A DNA stretch of 64,000 nt from Janibacter melonis. GTDB taxonomy: Bacteria > Actinomycetota > Actinomycetes > Actinomycetales > Dermatophilaceae. The notes below the pieces were generated by a model. That model was not told the DNA's origin, ran no database searches, and saw nothing but the letters and a program-made list of their open reading frames with translations. Positions within the stretch are counted from its first letter, which is position 1; every line of letters begins with the position of its first letter. Below are positions 15,756-25,482 of this stretch, piece by piece. The DNA lies in the NCBI RefSeq assembly GCF_020567375.1, contig NZ_JAJBZM010000003.1:759333-823332 (forward strand), in the 5' to 3' direction. Made by a program: the position numbers and the translations under genes.

Positions 15756-16687
15756 GCGCGAAGGGGGAGCCCGTCGAGGTCGTCGCGGTCGTCGGCGCCA
15801 CCGCGACCGGCAAGTCGGCGCTCGCGCTCGACCTCGCGCTGTCCCTCGGCGGCGAGGTGGTCAACGCCGACTCCATGCAGCTCTACCGGGGCATGGACGT
15901 CGGGACGGCGAAGCTTGCGCCGGCCGAGCGTCGCGGGGTCCCGCACCACCTCCTCGACGTCCTCGACGTCACCGACGAGTCCACCCTCGCCGCCTACCAG
16001 ACGCGTGCCCGGTCGGCGATCGAGGACATCCGCTCGCGGGGCGCCGTGCCGGTGCTCGCCGGCGGGTCGGGGCTGTACGTCCGCGCGGCGCTGGACCACC
16101 TCGAGATCCCGCCGACCGACCCCGAGGTGCGGGCCCGGCTCGAGGCCCGCAGCGCCGCCGGCGAGGACGACGCCCTGCGCGCGGAGCTGCGCCGGGTCGA
16201 CCCGCAGGCGGCCGAGGCGATCCAGGAGCAGAACGTGCGGCGGATCATCCGTGCGCTCGAGGTCGTCGAGCTCACCGGGCGGCCCTTCTCCGCGACCGCC
16301 CCGACGAAGACCTACGTGCGCCCCTCGCTCGTCATCGGGCTGCGCGACGACTGGGACCTGCTGACGACGCGCATCGAGCAACGGGTCCTGCGGATGTGGG
16401 CCGAGGGCATGCTCGACGAGACCAGGCGCCTCGAGACGGCCGGGCTGCGGCGAGGACGGACGGCGAGCCGGGCCATCGGCTACGCCCAGGCCCTCGCGGA
16501 GCTCGACGGCGAGCTGACGACGGCCGAGGCGATCGCGTCGACCCAGGCGGCTACGCGGCGCTACGCCCGTCGTCAGGAGTCCTGGCTGCGGCCCGACCCC
16601 CGGGTCGTGTGGCTCGACGCGTCGGCACCGGACCTGCTCGGGCGGGCGCACGAGGTCGTCGCGCGGGGCGATCTCAGCCATGCCTGA
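15752..16687 (+). CDS. miaA: tRNA dimethylallyltransferase
   Basis: This 311-aa enzyme transfers the dimethylallyl group of DMAPP to A37 of tRNAs reading UNN codons. The P-loop GATATGKSALAL is at the N-terminus, followed by NADSMQLYRGMDVGTAK and LAGGSGLYVRA, all typical. The GTG start overlaps the def stop (GTGA). The early codons AAG GGG are part of a CGAAGGGG motif (15759-15766). Its product i6A37 is the substrate for MiaB, encoded upstream. Confidence 0.95.
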   Translation: MSAKGEPVEVVAVVGATATGKSALALDLALSLGGEVVNADSMQLYRGMDVGTAKLAPAERRGVPHHLLDVLDVTDESTLAAYQTRARSAIEDIRSRGAVPVLAGGSGLYVRAALDHLEIPPTDPEVRARLEARSAAGEDDALRAELRRVDPQAAEAIQEQNVRRIIRALEVVELTGRPFSATAPTKTYVRPSLVIGLRDDWDLLTTRIEQRVLRMWAEGMLDETRRLETAGLRRGRTASRAIGYAQALAELDGELTTAEAIASTQAATRRYARRQESWLRPDPRVVWLDASAPDLLGRAHEVVARGDLSHA

Positions 16688-16708
16688 GACGTGCAGCACA
16701 ATGGCGCC

Positions 16709-17587
16709 ATGAGCGTGCGCTTCACCAAGGGTCATGGCACCGAGAACGACTTCGTGCTCCTGGCCGACCTCGACGGCCGGCTCGACCTCTCCGCGGCGCA
16801 GGTCGCCCGGCTGAGCGATCGGCACGCCGGCATCGGCGGCGACGGGGTGATCCGCGTCGTGCGCACGGTCCACGCCGAGGAGCCCGAGGTGCGGGCGCAG
16901 GCCGACGAGGCCGAGTTCTTCATGGACTACCGCAACGCCGACGGCTCGAAGGCCCAGATGTGCGGCAACGGGACCCGGGTCTTCGCGACCTGGCTGCGCC
17001 GCGAGGGGCTCATCGGCGACGGCGAGAGGGTCGTCGCGACCCGCGCCGGCACCCGGCGCGTGCGCTTCGAGGGCGACGACGTCGTCACCCACATGGGCAC
17101 GTGGTCGCTCGTGCACCCGACCGAGGCCGCCGAGCGCGGTGTCGACTCCTTCGTGCACGTCGACGAGGCCGAGGACGTCGACGACCCGTACAGCGCCCTC
17201 TCCCTCGACCTCGGCAACCCCCACACCGTCGTCGCCCTCCCGCCCGAGGTGAGCCTCGAGGGGCTCGACCTCACCCGCGCGCCCGTCGTGCGCCCGGTGC
17301 CGCCGGAGGGCAGCAACGTCGAGTTCGTCCGCGTCCTCGGTCCCGGCCACCTCGCGATGCGCGTCCACGAGCGCGGTGTCGGCGAGACCCGCTCGTGCGG
17401 CACCGGTGTCTGCGCGGCCGCGCTCGCCGTCGGCATCTGGTCCGACTCCGTCGGGTCCGGCACGTGGCGCGTCGACGTCCCCGGGGGCACCCTCACCGTC
17501 CGGGCCCTGCCCGACCACCAGGTCGAGCTCGCCGGGCCCGCCGTGCTCGTCGCCGACGGCCAGACGGACCTGCTCACCGGGGTCTGA
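16709..17587 (+). CDS. dapF: diaminopimelate epimerase
   Basis: The 292-aa product converts LL- to meso-diaminopimelate for lysine and peptidoglycan. The two catalytic Cys lie at about residues 85 (QMCGNGTR) and 230 (SCGTGVCAA), and the N-terminus has KGHGTENDF. A somewhat long acidic insertion (HAEEPEVRAQADEAEF) precedes the first Cys loop, as in other actinobacteria. CACAAT lies 6 nt before the ATG without a ribosome binding site, so the mRNA may be leaderless. The miaA-dapF adjacency is conserved in the phylum. Confidence 0.95.
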   Translation: MSVRFTKGHGTENDFVLLADLDGRLDLSAAQVARLSDRHAGIGGDGVIRVVRTVHAEEPEVRAQADEAEFFMDYRNADGSKAQMCGNGTRVFATWLRREGLIGDGERVVATRAGTRRVRFEGDDVVTHMGTWSLVHPTEAAERGVDSFVHVDEAEDVDDPYSALSLDLGNPHTVVALPPEVSLEGLDLTRAPVVRPVPPEGSNVEFVRVLGPGHLAMRVHERGVGETRSCGTGVCAAALAVGIWSDSVGSGTWRVDVPGGTLTVRALPDHQVELAGPAVLVADGQTDLLTGV

Positions 17588-17588
17588 G

Positions 17589-18650
17589 GTGCTCGGCCGG
17601 GTCGGTGCCGCGGTCGGCGAGGTCGCCCGCGCGAGCGTCGAGATCGGGCCGCACGCAGGGGCGCACAGAGTCGCCCTTCGCGCCGGGGTGTCCGTCCTCG
17701 TGCCGCTCGCCGTGCTCGTGCTCGCCGGACGGGTCGACCTCACCCCGTACGCCGCCTTCGGCGCCATGACCTCGCTCTACGGCCGTCACCACGGCCATGT
17801 CGACCGGTCCGGCATGCAGCTCGGGGCGGCGACCGCCTTCACCGCCACAGTGGGGCTCGGCGTGCTCGCCGCCGTGCTGCCGGGGCAGCACGCGTGGCTC
17901 GTCGTCCTCGTCGGGGCGCTCGTCGCCGGCGCGGGACAGGTCCTCGCGGACGCCCTGGCGTGGCACCCGCCTGGGTCGACCTTCCTCGTCTTCGCCTTCT
18001 GCGTGTGCGCCTCGATCCCCGGGCTCGGTCTGCTCGACGTGCCGCTGGCCCTCGCGGTGTCTGCGCTGAGCGCGGCCTTCTCGCTGCTCGTCGGTCACGT
18101 CGGGGTGCTGCGAGACCGCACCGGCTACCGGGTGCCGACCCTGCCGGCGATGTCCGTGCGCACGGCGCTCGGCACCCCGGCCCGGCGCCGCTGGGTCGCC
18201 GTCGTCCTCGGCTGTGCCCTCGTCGGCGGCAGCGCGTGCCTGCTCGTCGGCTTCGAGCACCCCTACTGGGGCATCGTCGCGGCCGTCGCGGCCCTCGGCG
18301 GGGCCGACCACCGGACCCGTCTCGTGCGCGCGGTGCACCGCGCCGTCGGCACCGTCCTCGGGGTCCTCGTGGCCTGGCCCCTCCTCGCGGCCCACCCCCG
18401 CGGCCTGGCCGCGGTCGCCGTCGTGTGCGTGACGCAGATCGGTGCCGAGCTCTTCATCGGGCGCAACTACGCGCTCGCCCTGCTCTTCATCACCCCGCTC
18501 GCTCTGATGATGAGCCAGCTCGCCCACGAGCAGCCGGTCGGACCGCTCCTGCTCGACCGCGTCGGGTCGACCGCCGTCGGCGCCGGTGTCTCGCTCGTCG
18601 CGGTCGTCGCCCTGCTCGCGGCCCGCCGCACCCCCTCCGCCCCCGCCTGA
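17589..18650 (+). CDS. FUSC/aromatic acid exporter-like membrane protein
   Basis: This 353-aa protein has two blocks of about four to five hydrophobic segments separated by a hydrophilic stretch (RDRTGYRVPTLPAMSVRTAL), the layout of fusaric-acid-resistance-like (FUSC) membrane proteins. The segment YWGIVAAVAALGG followed by VHRAVGTVLGVLVAWPLL is the family-like second domain motif. The GTG start is 2 bp after the dapF stop, so the two are co-transcribed. Substrate unknown; this is not normally part of the dapF-hflX backbone. Confidence 0.8.
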   Translation: MLGRVGAAVGEVARASVEIGPHAGAHRVALRAGVSVLVPLAVLVLAGRVDLTPYAAFGAMTSLYGRHHGHVDRSGMQLGAATAFTATVGLGVLAAVLPGQHAWLVVLVGALVAGAGQVLADALAWHPPGSTFLVFAFCVCASIPGLGLLDVPLALAVSALSAAFSLLVGHVGVLRDRTGYRVPTLPAMSVRTALGTPARRRWVAVVLGCALVGGSACLLVGFEHPYWGIVAAVAALGGADHRTRLVRAVHRAVGTVLGVLVAWPLLAAHPRGLAAVAVVCVTQIGAELFIGRNYALALLFITPLALMMSQLAHEQPVGPLLLDRVGSTAVGAGVSLVAVVALLAARRTPSAPA

Positions 18651-18710
18651 CCTCCCCGACCCCTCTGCCCCCCTTCGCCCACCCCGCCCCCCCCAACCCG
18701 CCCCCCACCC

Positions 18711-18796
18711 CGCCGAGACCCGCTCGTGGTCCGCGAAGGCCGGTCGTCGCGGGGCTGCGATGACCGGGTCGCACGGACCACGAGCGGGTCTCGGCG
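18711..18796. terminator. 86-bp nested inverted repeat between convergent genes
   Basis: The 23-bp outer arms 18711-18733 and 18774-18796 are perfectly complementary. Inside them CCGGTCGTCGC faces GCGATGACCGG with one G-T mismatch, forming a second hairpin. The structure is flanked by CCCCTTCG at 18670-18677 and CGAAGGGG at 18795-18802, again an inverted motif pair. Position between two convergent genes suggests a bidirectional terminator. The rest of 18651-18863 is C-rich and holds no gene. Confidence 0.75.
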
Positions 18797-18863
18797 AAGG
18801 GGGCCGGGTGCGGGCGAGGCGCGTCCTGGTGACCGGGTGGACGAGAGGGGTCTGCGGCGGGGG

Positions 18864-19766
18864 CTAGGACCGGCGGGGCAGGGCGTCGATCGCTCGGCGC
18901 ACCCGCGCAGCGACCAGGCCGAGGTCGTAGAGGTCGGCCCACATCAACCGGACGAAGCCGTACCCGCGTGAGCGGATCCGGTCCTCGCGGATCTTCTCTG
19001 CGACGAGAGCGTCCTGGTCCGTGTACTTGAGTGCGCCGTCGAACTCGACGACGACCGGCTCGTCGTCCAGGAGCGCGTCGACGCGGTCCTGGCCGATCCA
19101 GACCTGCGGCGTGTACGCCAGCCCGAGACGGTGCAGGCACACACCGGTGCGGGTCTCGCCCGGCGTCTCGTGGCGGCCGTCGGCCCATGCGAGCATCTGC
19201 CGCAGCGAGCGCACACCCCGGTGACCGACGACGAGGTCGAGGGCCGCCGAGAGGTCGTCGACGGTGAGCGAGCCCTGCCGGATGGCGGCGTCGGCGGGCA
19301 CGAGCGCCGCCTCGCCCCCGCGCAGCAGCCCGACCTGTACGACGCAGTCAGCCACGGGCAGCGCCGGTACCGTCCTGGCCCCGACGACGACCTCGTCGAG
19401 CACCAACGACCCGCGCACCCAGTGGTGGACGTGCGAAGGGACCCGCTTGCGTGGACGGGTCGACGTCACGTGCACCTGCGACAGGTCGGCGGCGAAGGTC
19501 GGCAGCCCGCGCACGACGAGCCCGCTGTCATGGCTCAGCCCCGTGTGCTCCAGCCCGTCGACGACCGCGATCGACCGTGACCTGTGCAGCTCACGCAGGT
19601 CCGGCGCAGGGCTGACGAGGTACTGGCCCCGCGCGAGCCGCTCGATCTCTCCTCTCGCAGCGGCCTCGGCGAGAAGTCGGCGATCGAGACCGCAGGCCCG
19701 CGCGTCAGCCGCGGAGAGGAGTCCGTCGGCAGCCAGGGCGCGCATCGTGGTGAGCAGATCGTCCAC
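18864..19766 (-). CDS. AbiEi-type winged-helix domain fused to a DUF559-like nuclease domain
   Basis: This 300-aa protein has an N-terminal AbiEi antitoxin-like winged helix (LLSAADARACGLDRRLLAEA, then GEIERLARGQYLV). Its C-terminal region resembles DUF559/Vsr-like endonuclease folds: VVVEFDGALKYTDQ, VAEKIREDRIRSRGYGFVRL. The E-x-D-x10+-K pattern suggests a PD-(D/E)xK site. No AbiEii-type toxin gene is adjacent. Such solitary proteins are abundant in actinobacteria; function unknown, possibly nucleic-acid processing or defence. It lies in the accessory block between dapF and hflX. Confidence 0.75.
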   Translation of the reverse strand: MDDLLTTMRALAADGLLSAADARACGLDRRLLAEAAARGEIERLARGQYLVSPAPDLRELHRSRSIAVVDGLEHTGLSHDSGLVVRGLPTFAADLSQVHVTSTRPRKRVPSHVHHWVRGSLVLDEVVVGARTVPALPVADCVVQVGLLRGGEAALVPADAAIRQGSLTVDDLSAALDLVVGHRGVRSLRQMLAWADGRHETPGETRTGVCLHRLGLAYTPQVWIGQDRVDALLDDEPVVVEFDGALKYTDQDALVAEKIREDRIRSRGYGFVRLMWADLYDLGLVAARVRRAIDALPRRS

Positions 19767-19823
19767 CTGTGCACGGTGGCAGAGCCGGCGCTACTACCTG
19801 CCTCGTCATCCACAGCCCGCTGG

Positions 19824-19893
19824 GGCTCGGCGAAGGCGGGCCGACGCGGAGCCAGGCGGAGCGCAGGGCACGGGCCGGTGGGCTCGGCGAAGG
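19824..19893. repeat. direct repeat GGCTCGGCGAAGG, two copies
   Basis: The 13-mer GGCTCGGCGAAGG occurs at 19824-19836 and 19881-19893 in the 131-bp gap between the AbiEi-like gene and the methyltransferase gene. The second copy extends into a full CGAAGGGG motif. No other structure or gene is seen in this gap. Confidence 0.5.
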
Positions 19894-19897
19894 GGAG

Positions 19898-20497
19898 TCA
19901 GCGCGAGACGCGCAGGACGCGGAAGCCCTTCGAGGAGGCGGTGCGCTCGCAGCGCAGGTCGAGCTCGGACTCGACCCAGCGCTGGAGCGAGTCGGCGCCG
20001 AGGTTCTTGCCGACGACGAGCCAGGCCTGCCCGTGCGGCGCGAGGCGCGGCAGCCAGGTCCTCAAGAGCTCGTGGAGGGCGGCCTTGCCGATCCGGATCG
20101 GGGGGTTGGACCAGATGACGTCGTAGCGCAGGTCGGGGTCGACCGCGTCGGCCCGCACCGCACGCACGCGCTCGCACCCGAGGGCCGCGGCGTTGCGCCG
20201 CACGAGGTCGAGCGCGCGCTCGTTGACGTCGACGGCGGTGACGTCGAGCCCGGGGGAGCGCAGGGCGAGCTCGAGCGCGATCGGACCCCAGCCGCAGCCG
20301 AGGTCGAGCGCCTGCCCGGTCGTGGGCGGCGGCTCGACCTCCTCGAGCAGCACCTGCGTGGCCTTGTCGAGCGCCCCGGCGGAGAAGACCCCGCCCGCGG
20401 TCTCGACGACGACGTCCTGCCCGGCGAGGCGGACGCCCAGCCGGCGCCGCTCGGCGTCGGTCGCGGGGACCCCTTCGCTGAAGTAGTGCTCGGTCAC
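19898..20497 (-). CDS. class I SAM-dependent methyltransferase, RsmC-like
   Basis: This 199-aa protein has the SAM-binding motif ALDLGCGWGPIALELA and the catalytic SNPPIRIGKAA motif (NPP[IFY]), characteristic of the rRNA guanine-N2 methyltransferase group that includes RsmC. The protein is single-domain, shorter than enteric RsmC, as usual for actinobacterial members; the likely but unproven target is G1207 of 16S rRNA. The GTG at 20497 lies 4 bp after the glpK stop, so it is transcribed with glpK. The open frame continues upstream but overlaps glpK and is not used. Confidence 0.82.
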   Translation of the reverse strand: MTEHYFSEGVPATDAERRRLGVRLAGQDVVVETAGGVFSAGALDKATQVLLEEVEPPPTTGQALDLGCGWGPIALELALRSPGLDVTAVDVNERALDLVRRNAAALGCERVRAVRADAVDPDLRYDVIWSNPPIRIGKAALHELLRTWLPRLAPHGQAWLVVGKNLGADSLQRWVESELDLRCERTASSKGFRVLRVSR

Positions 20498-20501
20498 GGC
20501 G

Positions 20502-22034
20502 TCAGTCCACGTCCTCGTCGACCCAGTCGAGGGTGCGCGAGACGGCCTTGGCCCAGTTGCGGCACATCCGCTCGACGTCGGCGCGGTCCAGCCGGGGGGT
20601 CCACCGCTCGTCCTCGGACCAGTTGGCCTCGACCTGCTCGGTCGAGCTCCAGTACCCGACGGCGAGACCGGCGACGTAGGCCGCCCCGAGGGCCGTCGTC
20701 TCGGCGATCTTCGGTCGGACGACGTCGACGCCGAGCACGTCGGCCTGGAACTGCATGAGCGTCTCGTTGGCGACCATCCCGCCGTCGACCTTGAGCTCGG
20801 TGAGCCGGCCGCCGGCCCGCTCGGCGTCGGCCTGCATCGCGTCGAGGACGTCGCGGGTCTGGAAGGCCGTCGACTCGAGCACCGCCCGGGCGAGGTGCCC
20901 CTTGTTCGCGTACCGCGTGAGCCCGAGGATCGCGCCGCGGGCATCGGGTCGCCAGTACGGCGCGAAGAGACCCGAGAAGGCCGGCACGAAGTACACGCCG
21001 CCGTTGTCCTCCACCGAGCACGCGAGCTGCTCGATCTCCGGGGCGCTGCGGATGAGCCCGAGGTTGTCGCGCACCCACTGCACGAGCGACCCGGTGACGG
21101 CGATGGACCCCTCGAGCGCGTAGACCGGCGCGTCGTCGCCGAGCTGGTAGCACAGCGTCGTCAGCAGGCCGTTCTCGCTCTCGACGATCTCGGTGCCGGT
21201 GTTGAGCAGCATGAAGTTGCCCGTGCCGTACGTGTTCTTCGCCGTGCCCGGGGCGAGGCAGGCCTGCCCGAAGGTCGCCGCCTGCTGGTCGCCGAGGATG
21301 CCGGCGACGGGGGTGCCCGCGAGGACGCCGGGGGTGCACTCGCCGTAGACCTCCGAGGAGCTGCAGATGCGGGGGAGCACCTCCATCGGCACGCGGATCG
21401 CCTCGCACAGCTCCTCGCTCCACTGCAGCGTGCGCAGGTCCATGAGCATCGTGCGCGAGGCGTTGGTGACGTCGGTGACGTGCTCGCCGTCGTGCTCCCC
21501 ACCGCCGGTGAGGTTCCACACGAGCCAGCTGTCGATCGTCCCGGCGAGCAGCTCCCCCTTCGCCGCCCGGTCGCGGGCCCCCTCGACGTGGTCGAGGACC
21601 CAGGCGATCTTCGGCCCGGCGAAGTACGTCGCGAGCGGCAGGCCGCAGACGTCCTTGAAGCGGTCGAGCCCGCCGTTGGCGGCGAGCTTGTCGACCATCG
21701 CCTGGGTCCGGGTGTCCTGCCACACGACGGCGTTGTGGATCGGGCGCCCGGTGGCGCGCTCCCACACGACGACGGTCTCGCGCTGGTTGGTGATGCCGAT
21801 CGCCTCGACGTGACGGCTGTTGAGGTTGCCCTTGCCGAGCGCCCCGCCGATGACCCGGCGGGTGCTCTCCCAGATCTCCATCGGGTCGTGCTCGACCCAC
21901 CCGGCCCGCGGGAAGATCTGCTCGTGCTCGATCTGGTCCTGCGCGACGACCTCTCCCGACGCGTCGAAGATCATCGCCCGGGTGCTCGTCGTGCCCTGGT
22001 CGATGGCCAGGACGTAGGTGCGCGAAGGGGTCAT
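20502..22034 (-). CDS. glpK: glycerol kinase
   Basis: The 510-aa product phosphorylates glycerol to sn-glycerol 3-phosphate. It begins with the FGGY-kinase phosphate motif [18 protein letters not shown] and has the [19 protein letters not shown] substrate region. Further signatures are [13 protein letters not shown] and, near the end, [14 protein letters not shown]. Length is standard. The ATG at 22034 has CAGACT 7 nt upstream and no ribosome binding site. It is divergent from glpD with only 44 bp between the two starts, so both probably share regulation. No glpF or glpR gene is seen here. Confidence 0.96.
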   Translation of the reverse strand: MTPSRTYVLAIDQGTTSTRAMIFDASGEVVAQDQIEHEQIFPRAGWVEHDPMEIWESTRRVIGGALGKGNLNSRHVEAIGITNQRETVVVWERATGRPIHNAVVWQDTRTQAMVDKLAANGGLDRFKDVCGLPLATYFAGPKIAWVLDHVEGARDRAAKGELLAGTIDSWLVWNLTGGGEHDGEHVTDVTNASRTMLMDLRTLQWSEELCEAIRVPMEVLPRICSSSEVYGECTPGVLAGTPVAGILGDQQAATFGQACLAPGTAKNTYGTGNFMLLNTGTEIVESENGLLTTLCYQLGDDAPVYALEGSIAVTGSLVQWVRDNLGLIRSAPEIEQLACSVEDNGGVYFVPAFSGLFAPYWRPDARGAILGLTRYANKGHLARAVLESTAFQTRDVLDAMQADAERAGGRLTELKVDGGMVANETLMQFQADVLGVDVVRPKIAETTALGAAYVAGLAVGYWSSTEQVEANWSEDERWTPRLDRADVERMCRNWAKAVSRTLDWVDEDVD

Positions 22035-22078
22035 GGGCGGCAGTCTGGCAGGCGAGGGGCGGCGGATATCGTGGCGGC
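22035..22078. promoter_or_regulatory. glpK-glpD divergent promoter region
   Basis: Only 44 bp separate the divergent starts. On the plus strand TATCGT (22067-22072) lies 6 nt before the glpD ATG. On the minus strand CAGACT lies 7 nt before the glpK ATG. Both fit leaderless transcription, and the two promoters must overlap upstream. Confidence 0.55.
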
Positions 22079-23785
22079 ATGCGCGGACCCGCTCAACTCG
22101 ACCCCGCCCAGCGAGCCGCGGCGTGGGAGCACCTCGCCTCGGCCGAGCTCGACGTGCTCGTCGTCGGGGGAGGGGTGACCGGGGCCGGGGTGGCGCTCGA
22201 CGCCGCGACCCGCGGCCTGCGGGTGGCGCTCGTCGAGCAGCGCGACTTCGCCTCGGGTACCTCCTCACGCAGCAGCAAGCTCTTCCACGGCGGGGTGCGC
22301 TACCTCGAGCAGCTGAACTTCGCCCTCGTGCGCGAGGCGCTCAAGGAGCGCGAGCTCATGCTCACCCGGATCGCGCCGCACCTCGTCAAGCCCGTCTCCT
22401 TCCTCTACCCGCTCGAGCACGCGGTGTGGGAGCGCCCCTACGTCACCGCCGGCCTGACGATGTACGACACGATGGGCGGCGCCCGCTCGGTCCCGCGGAC
22501 CAAGCAGCTGACGAAGGGGGGCGTGCGGCGCATCGCGCCGGCCCTCAAGCCCGACAGCCACCACGGCGGGCTGCTCTACCACGACGCCCAGTGCGACGAC
22601 GCGCGTCACACCCTCACCGTCGTGCGCACCGCCGCGTCCTACGGGGCCACGGTCCTCAGCTCGGCGAAGGTCGTCGGCCTGCTCCACGCGGGCGAGCGCG
22701 TCGTCGGCGCCCGGGTCCTCGACGTCGAGACCGGTGCCGAGGTGGAGGTGCGCGCCTCCGTCGTCGTCAACTGCACCGGGGTGTGGACCGACGACATCCA
22801 GCGCATGGCCGGTGGGCGCGGCCGCTTCCACGTGCGCGCGAGCAAGGGCGTGCACATCGTCGTGCCGCGTGACCGGATCAACTCCGAGACGGGGCTCATC
22901 CTGCGCACGGCGACCTCCGTCCTCTTCTGCATCCCGTGGGGCACGCACTGGATCGTCGGCACGACCGACACCCCGTGGGAGCTCTCGCGGGCGCACCCGG
23001 CCGCGACCTCGGCCGACATCGACTACCTCCTCGGCGAGATCAACGACGTCCTGCTCACCCCGATCACGCGCGAGGACATCCAAGGGGTCTACGCGGGCCT
23101 GCGCCCCCTGCTCGCGGGCGAGAGCGAGGAGACCTCGCAGCTGAGCCGCGAGCACGCGGTCGCCCGACCGCAGCCGGGGCTCGTCTCGATCGCCGGGGGC
23201 AAGTACACGACCTACCGCGTCATGGCCGCCGACGCCGTCGACGCCGCCCGTGAGGACCTGCCGCCGGGCGTGCCCGACAGCGTCACCGAGAACATCCCGC
23301 TCGTCGGGGCCGAGGGCTACCAGGCGCTCGTCAACCAGCTCGACACCCTGAGCCGTCGGCACGGGCTGCCGGTATGGCGCATCACCCACCTGCTCGACCG
23401 GTACGGCTCGCTCGTCGTCGACCTCTTCGAGCTCATGGCGCAGCGCCCCGAGCTCGCCGAGCCGCTGGTCGGCGCCGAGGAGTACCTCGCCGTCGAGGTC
23501 GTCTACGCCGTGCGGGCCGAGGCGGCCCTGCACCTCAACGACGTGCTCACCCGCCGCACCCGGATCTCCATCGAGACGCCCGACCGGGGCGCGGCCGCCG
23601 CCGAGACGGCCGCCGCCCTCATGGCCGGCGAGCTCGGGTGGGACGACGCGCAGGTCGCGGCCGAGGTCGAGCACTACCGGCGCCGCGTGCAGGCCGAGCT
23701 CGACAGCCAGCAGATGACCGACGACGAGCGCGCCGACGCCGAGCGGCTCCACGCGAGCGACATCCGCACCCGCGCCCACGGCTGA
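22079..23785 (+). CDS. glpD: aerobic glycerol-3-phosphate dehydrogenase
   Basis: This 568-aa FAD enzyme oxidises glycerol 3-phosphate to dihydroxyacetone phosphate and feeds electrons to quinone. The FAD-binding motif is [18 protein letters not shown], followed by the family signature [33 protein letters not shown] is the C-terminal FAD contact. Length is normal, with a C-terminal helical domain. It pairs with divergent glpK for glycerol use. Confidence 0.95.
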   Translation: MRGPAQLDPAQRAAAWEHLASAELDVLVVGGGVTGAGVALDAATRGLRVALVEQRDFASGTSSRSSKLFHGGVRYLEQLNFALVREALKERELMLTRIAPHLVKPVSFLYPLEHAVWERPYVTAGLTMYDTMGGARSVPRTKQLTKGGVRRIAPALKPDSHHGGLLYHDAQCDDARHTLTVVRTAASYGATVLSSAKVVGLLHAGERVVGARVLDVETGAEVEVRASVVVNCTGVWTDDIQRMAGGRGRFHVRASKGVHIVVPRDRINSETGLILRTATSVLFCIPWGTHWIVGTTDTPWELSRAHPAATSADIDYLLGEINDVLLTPITREDIQGVYAGLRPLLAGESEETSQLSREHAVARPQPGLVSIAGGKYTTYRVMAADAVDAAREDLPPGVPDSVTENIPLVGAEGYQALVNQLDTLSRRHGLPVWRITHLLDRYGSLVVDLFELMAQRPELAEPLVGAEEYLAVEVVYAVRAEAALHLNDVLTRRTRISIETPDRGAAAAETAAALMAGELGWDDAQVAAEVEHYRRRVQAELDSQQMTDDERADAERLHASDIRTRAHG

Positions 23786-24011
23786 GCCGCCGACCCGCCG
23801 CGCGCACGCCCCCTTCGCCCACGCCCCCTTCGCCCCGCCGACCCACCTGCCGACCCCGCTCGACACCCACCTACCACGCCGTAGTGGTCGTGATCACCAC
23901 ACATACGGAGGGGTAGCCGGGGGCGAAGGGAGAGCCGCCGCGGCCGCCCATCGTGCGGACGGGAGTATTCGGTGGCCCCGGGGCGTTCTGAGGTGAGACC
24001 CTGAGGAGAAC
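23786..24011. other. intergenic region upstream of hflX
   Basis: No gene is seen. It contains two tandem CCCCTTCG motifs 15 bp apart (23810-23817 and 23825-23832). There is also a short dyad GTGGT...ACCAC centred on GTGATCAC around 23885-23903, which could be an operator, and a ribosome binding site GAGGAG just before hflX. I could not assign the promoter. Confidence 0.4.
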
Positions 24012-25481
24012 ATGACCGAACCACGTAGCACCGCGACCGACGACATCCTGGCCCGCAGGGCGAGCGCCCTGGCCGACGACGACGGCTTCTTCGACGACGC
24101 AGACCGCTTCGACGGCGACCAGCTCGACCGCGAGGAGCGCACCGCGCTGCGCCGCGTCTCCGGGCTCTCCACCGAGCTCGAGGACATCACCGAGGTCGAG
24201 TACCGCCAGCTGCGCCTCGAGCGCGTCGTCCTCGCCGCCGTGTGGTCCGAGGGCACCGCCCAGGACGCCGAGAACTCCATGCGCGAGCTCGCCGCGCTCG
24301 CCGAGACCGCCGGCTCCGAGGTCCTCGCCGGCGTCCTGCAGCGCCGCCAGCGCCCCGACCCGGGCACCTACCTCGGGTCCGGCAAGGCCATCGAGCTGCG
24401 CGACATCGTCATCGCCGAGGGCGCCGACACCGTGGTGTGCGACACCGAGCTCGCCCCGAGCCAGCGTCGTGCCCTCGAGGACGTCGTCAAGGTCAAGGTC
24501 ATCGACCGCACCGCCCTCATCCTCGACATCTTCGCCCAGCACGCGAAGTCCAAGGAGGGCAAGGCCCAGGTCGAGCTCGCCCAGCTGCAGTACCTCTTGC
24601 CACGCCTGCGCGGCTGGGGCGAGTCGATGTCCCGCCAGGCCGGTGGCCAGGCCGCCGGCGGCCAGGGCATGGGCTCACGCGGACCGGGTGAGACGAAGAT
24701 CGAGCTCGACCGCCGCCGGATCAACTCGCGCATCGCCAAGCTGCGCCGCGAGCTGTCGTCGATGAAGACCCACCGCGACACCCGCCGCGGGGCCCGCGAC
24801 GCCCACGGCGTGCCCGCCGTCGTCATCGCCGGGTACACCAACGCCGGCAAGTCGACCCTGCTCAACCGGCTCACCCACGCCGGCGTCCTCGTCGACAACC
24901 AGCTCTTCGCCACGCTGGACACGACGGTGCGCCGCGCCGAGACCCCCGAGGGCCGCGACTTCACCCTCGCCGACACCGTCGGCTTCGTGCGGGCGCTGCC
25001 CCACCAGCTCGTCGAGGCCTTCCGCAGCACGCTCGAGGAGGTCGCCGACGCCGATCTGCTCCTCCACGTCGTCGACGGCAGCCACCCCGACCCCGAGGGT
25101 CAGATCAGCGCGGTCCGCGCGGTGCTCGCCGACGTCGACGCGACCGACGTCAAGGAGGTCGTCGTCATCAACAAGGCCGACCTCGCCGACCCCGAGGTCG
25201 TCGACCGGCTGCTGCGCCACGAGCGTCACTCCATCGCAGTCTCGGCCCGCACGGGCCTGGGAGTCGACGCGCTGCGCGACCTCATCAGCGTCGAGCTGCC
25301 CCAGCCCGACATCGAGGTCGACGTCGTCCTGCCCTACGACCGCGGCGACCTCGTCTCGCGGATCTACGAGGAGGCCGACATCCTCGGCGAGGACCACCTC
25401 GCCGAGGGCACCCGGGTCCGCGCGAAGGTCATGGGTGACCTCGCCGCCGAGCTCGCCCCCTTCGCGGCGAAGACCGCCTGA
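24012..25481 (+). CDS. hflX: GTPase HflX
   Basis: This 489-aa ribosome-associated GTPase has the HflX N-terminal domain (RQRPDPGTYLGSGKAIEL, then AQHAKSKEGKAQVELAQLQY). A Gly-rich linker with SRGPGETKIELDRRRI leads to the G domain: G1 GYTNAGKSTLLN, G3 DTVGFVRALP, G4 NKAD. HflX rescues stalled ribosomes under heat or antibiotic stress. The ATG has a good GAGGAG site. The extended acidic N-terminus (about 50 residues) is typical of actinobacteria. It closes the miaB-miaA-dapF-hflX backbone. Confidence 0.95.
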   Translation: MTEPRSTATDDILARRASALADDDGFFDDADRFDGDQLDREERTALRRVSGLSTELEDITEVEYRQLRLERVVLAAVWSEGTAQDAENSMRELAALAETAGSEVLAGVLQRRQRPDPGTYLGSGKAIELRDIVIAEGADTVVCDTELAPSQRRALEDVVKVKVIDRTALILDIFAQHAKSKEGKAQVELAQLQYLLPRLRGWGESMSRQAGGQAAGGQGMGSRGPGETKIELDRRRINSRIAKLRRELSSMKTHRDTRRGARDAHGVPAVVIAGYTNAGKSTLLNRLTHAGVLVDNQLFATLDTTVRRAETPEGRDFTLADTVGFVRALPHQLVEAFRSTLEEVADADLLLHVVDGSHPDPEGQISAVRAVLADVDATDVKEVVVINKADLADPEVVDRLLRHERHSIAVSARTGLGVDALRDLISVELPQPDIEVDVVLPYDRGDLVSRIYEEADILGEDHLAEGTRVRAKVMGDLAAELAPFAAKTA

Positions 25482-25482
25482 C

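Noticed and set aside
23810-23832. Tandem CCCCTTCGCCC copies as a CRISPR-like array
   Set aside because: Only two copies 15 bp apart with no spacer pattern and no cas genes.
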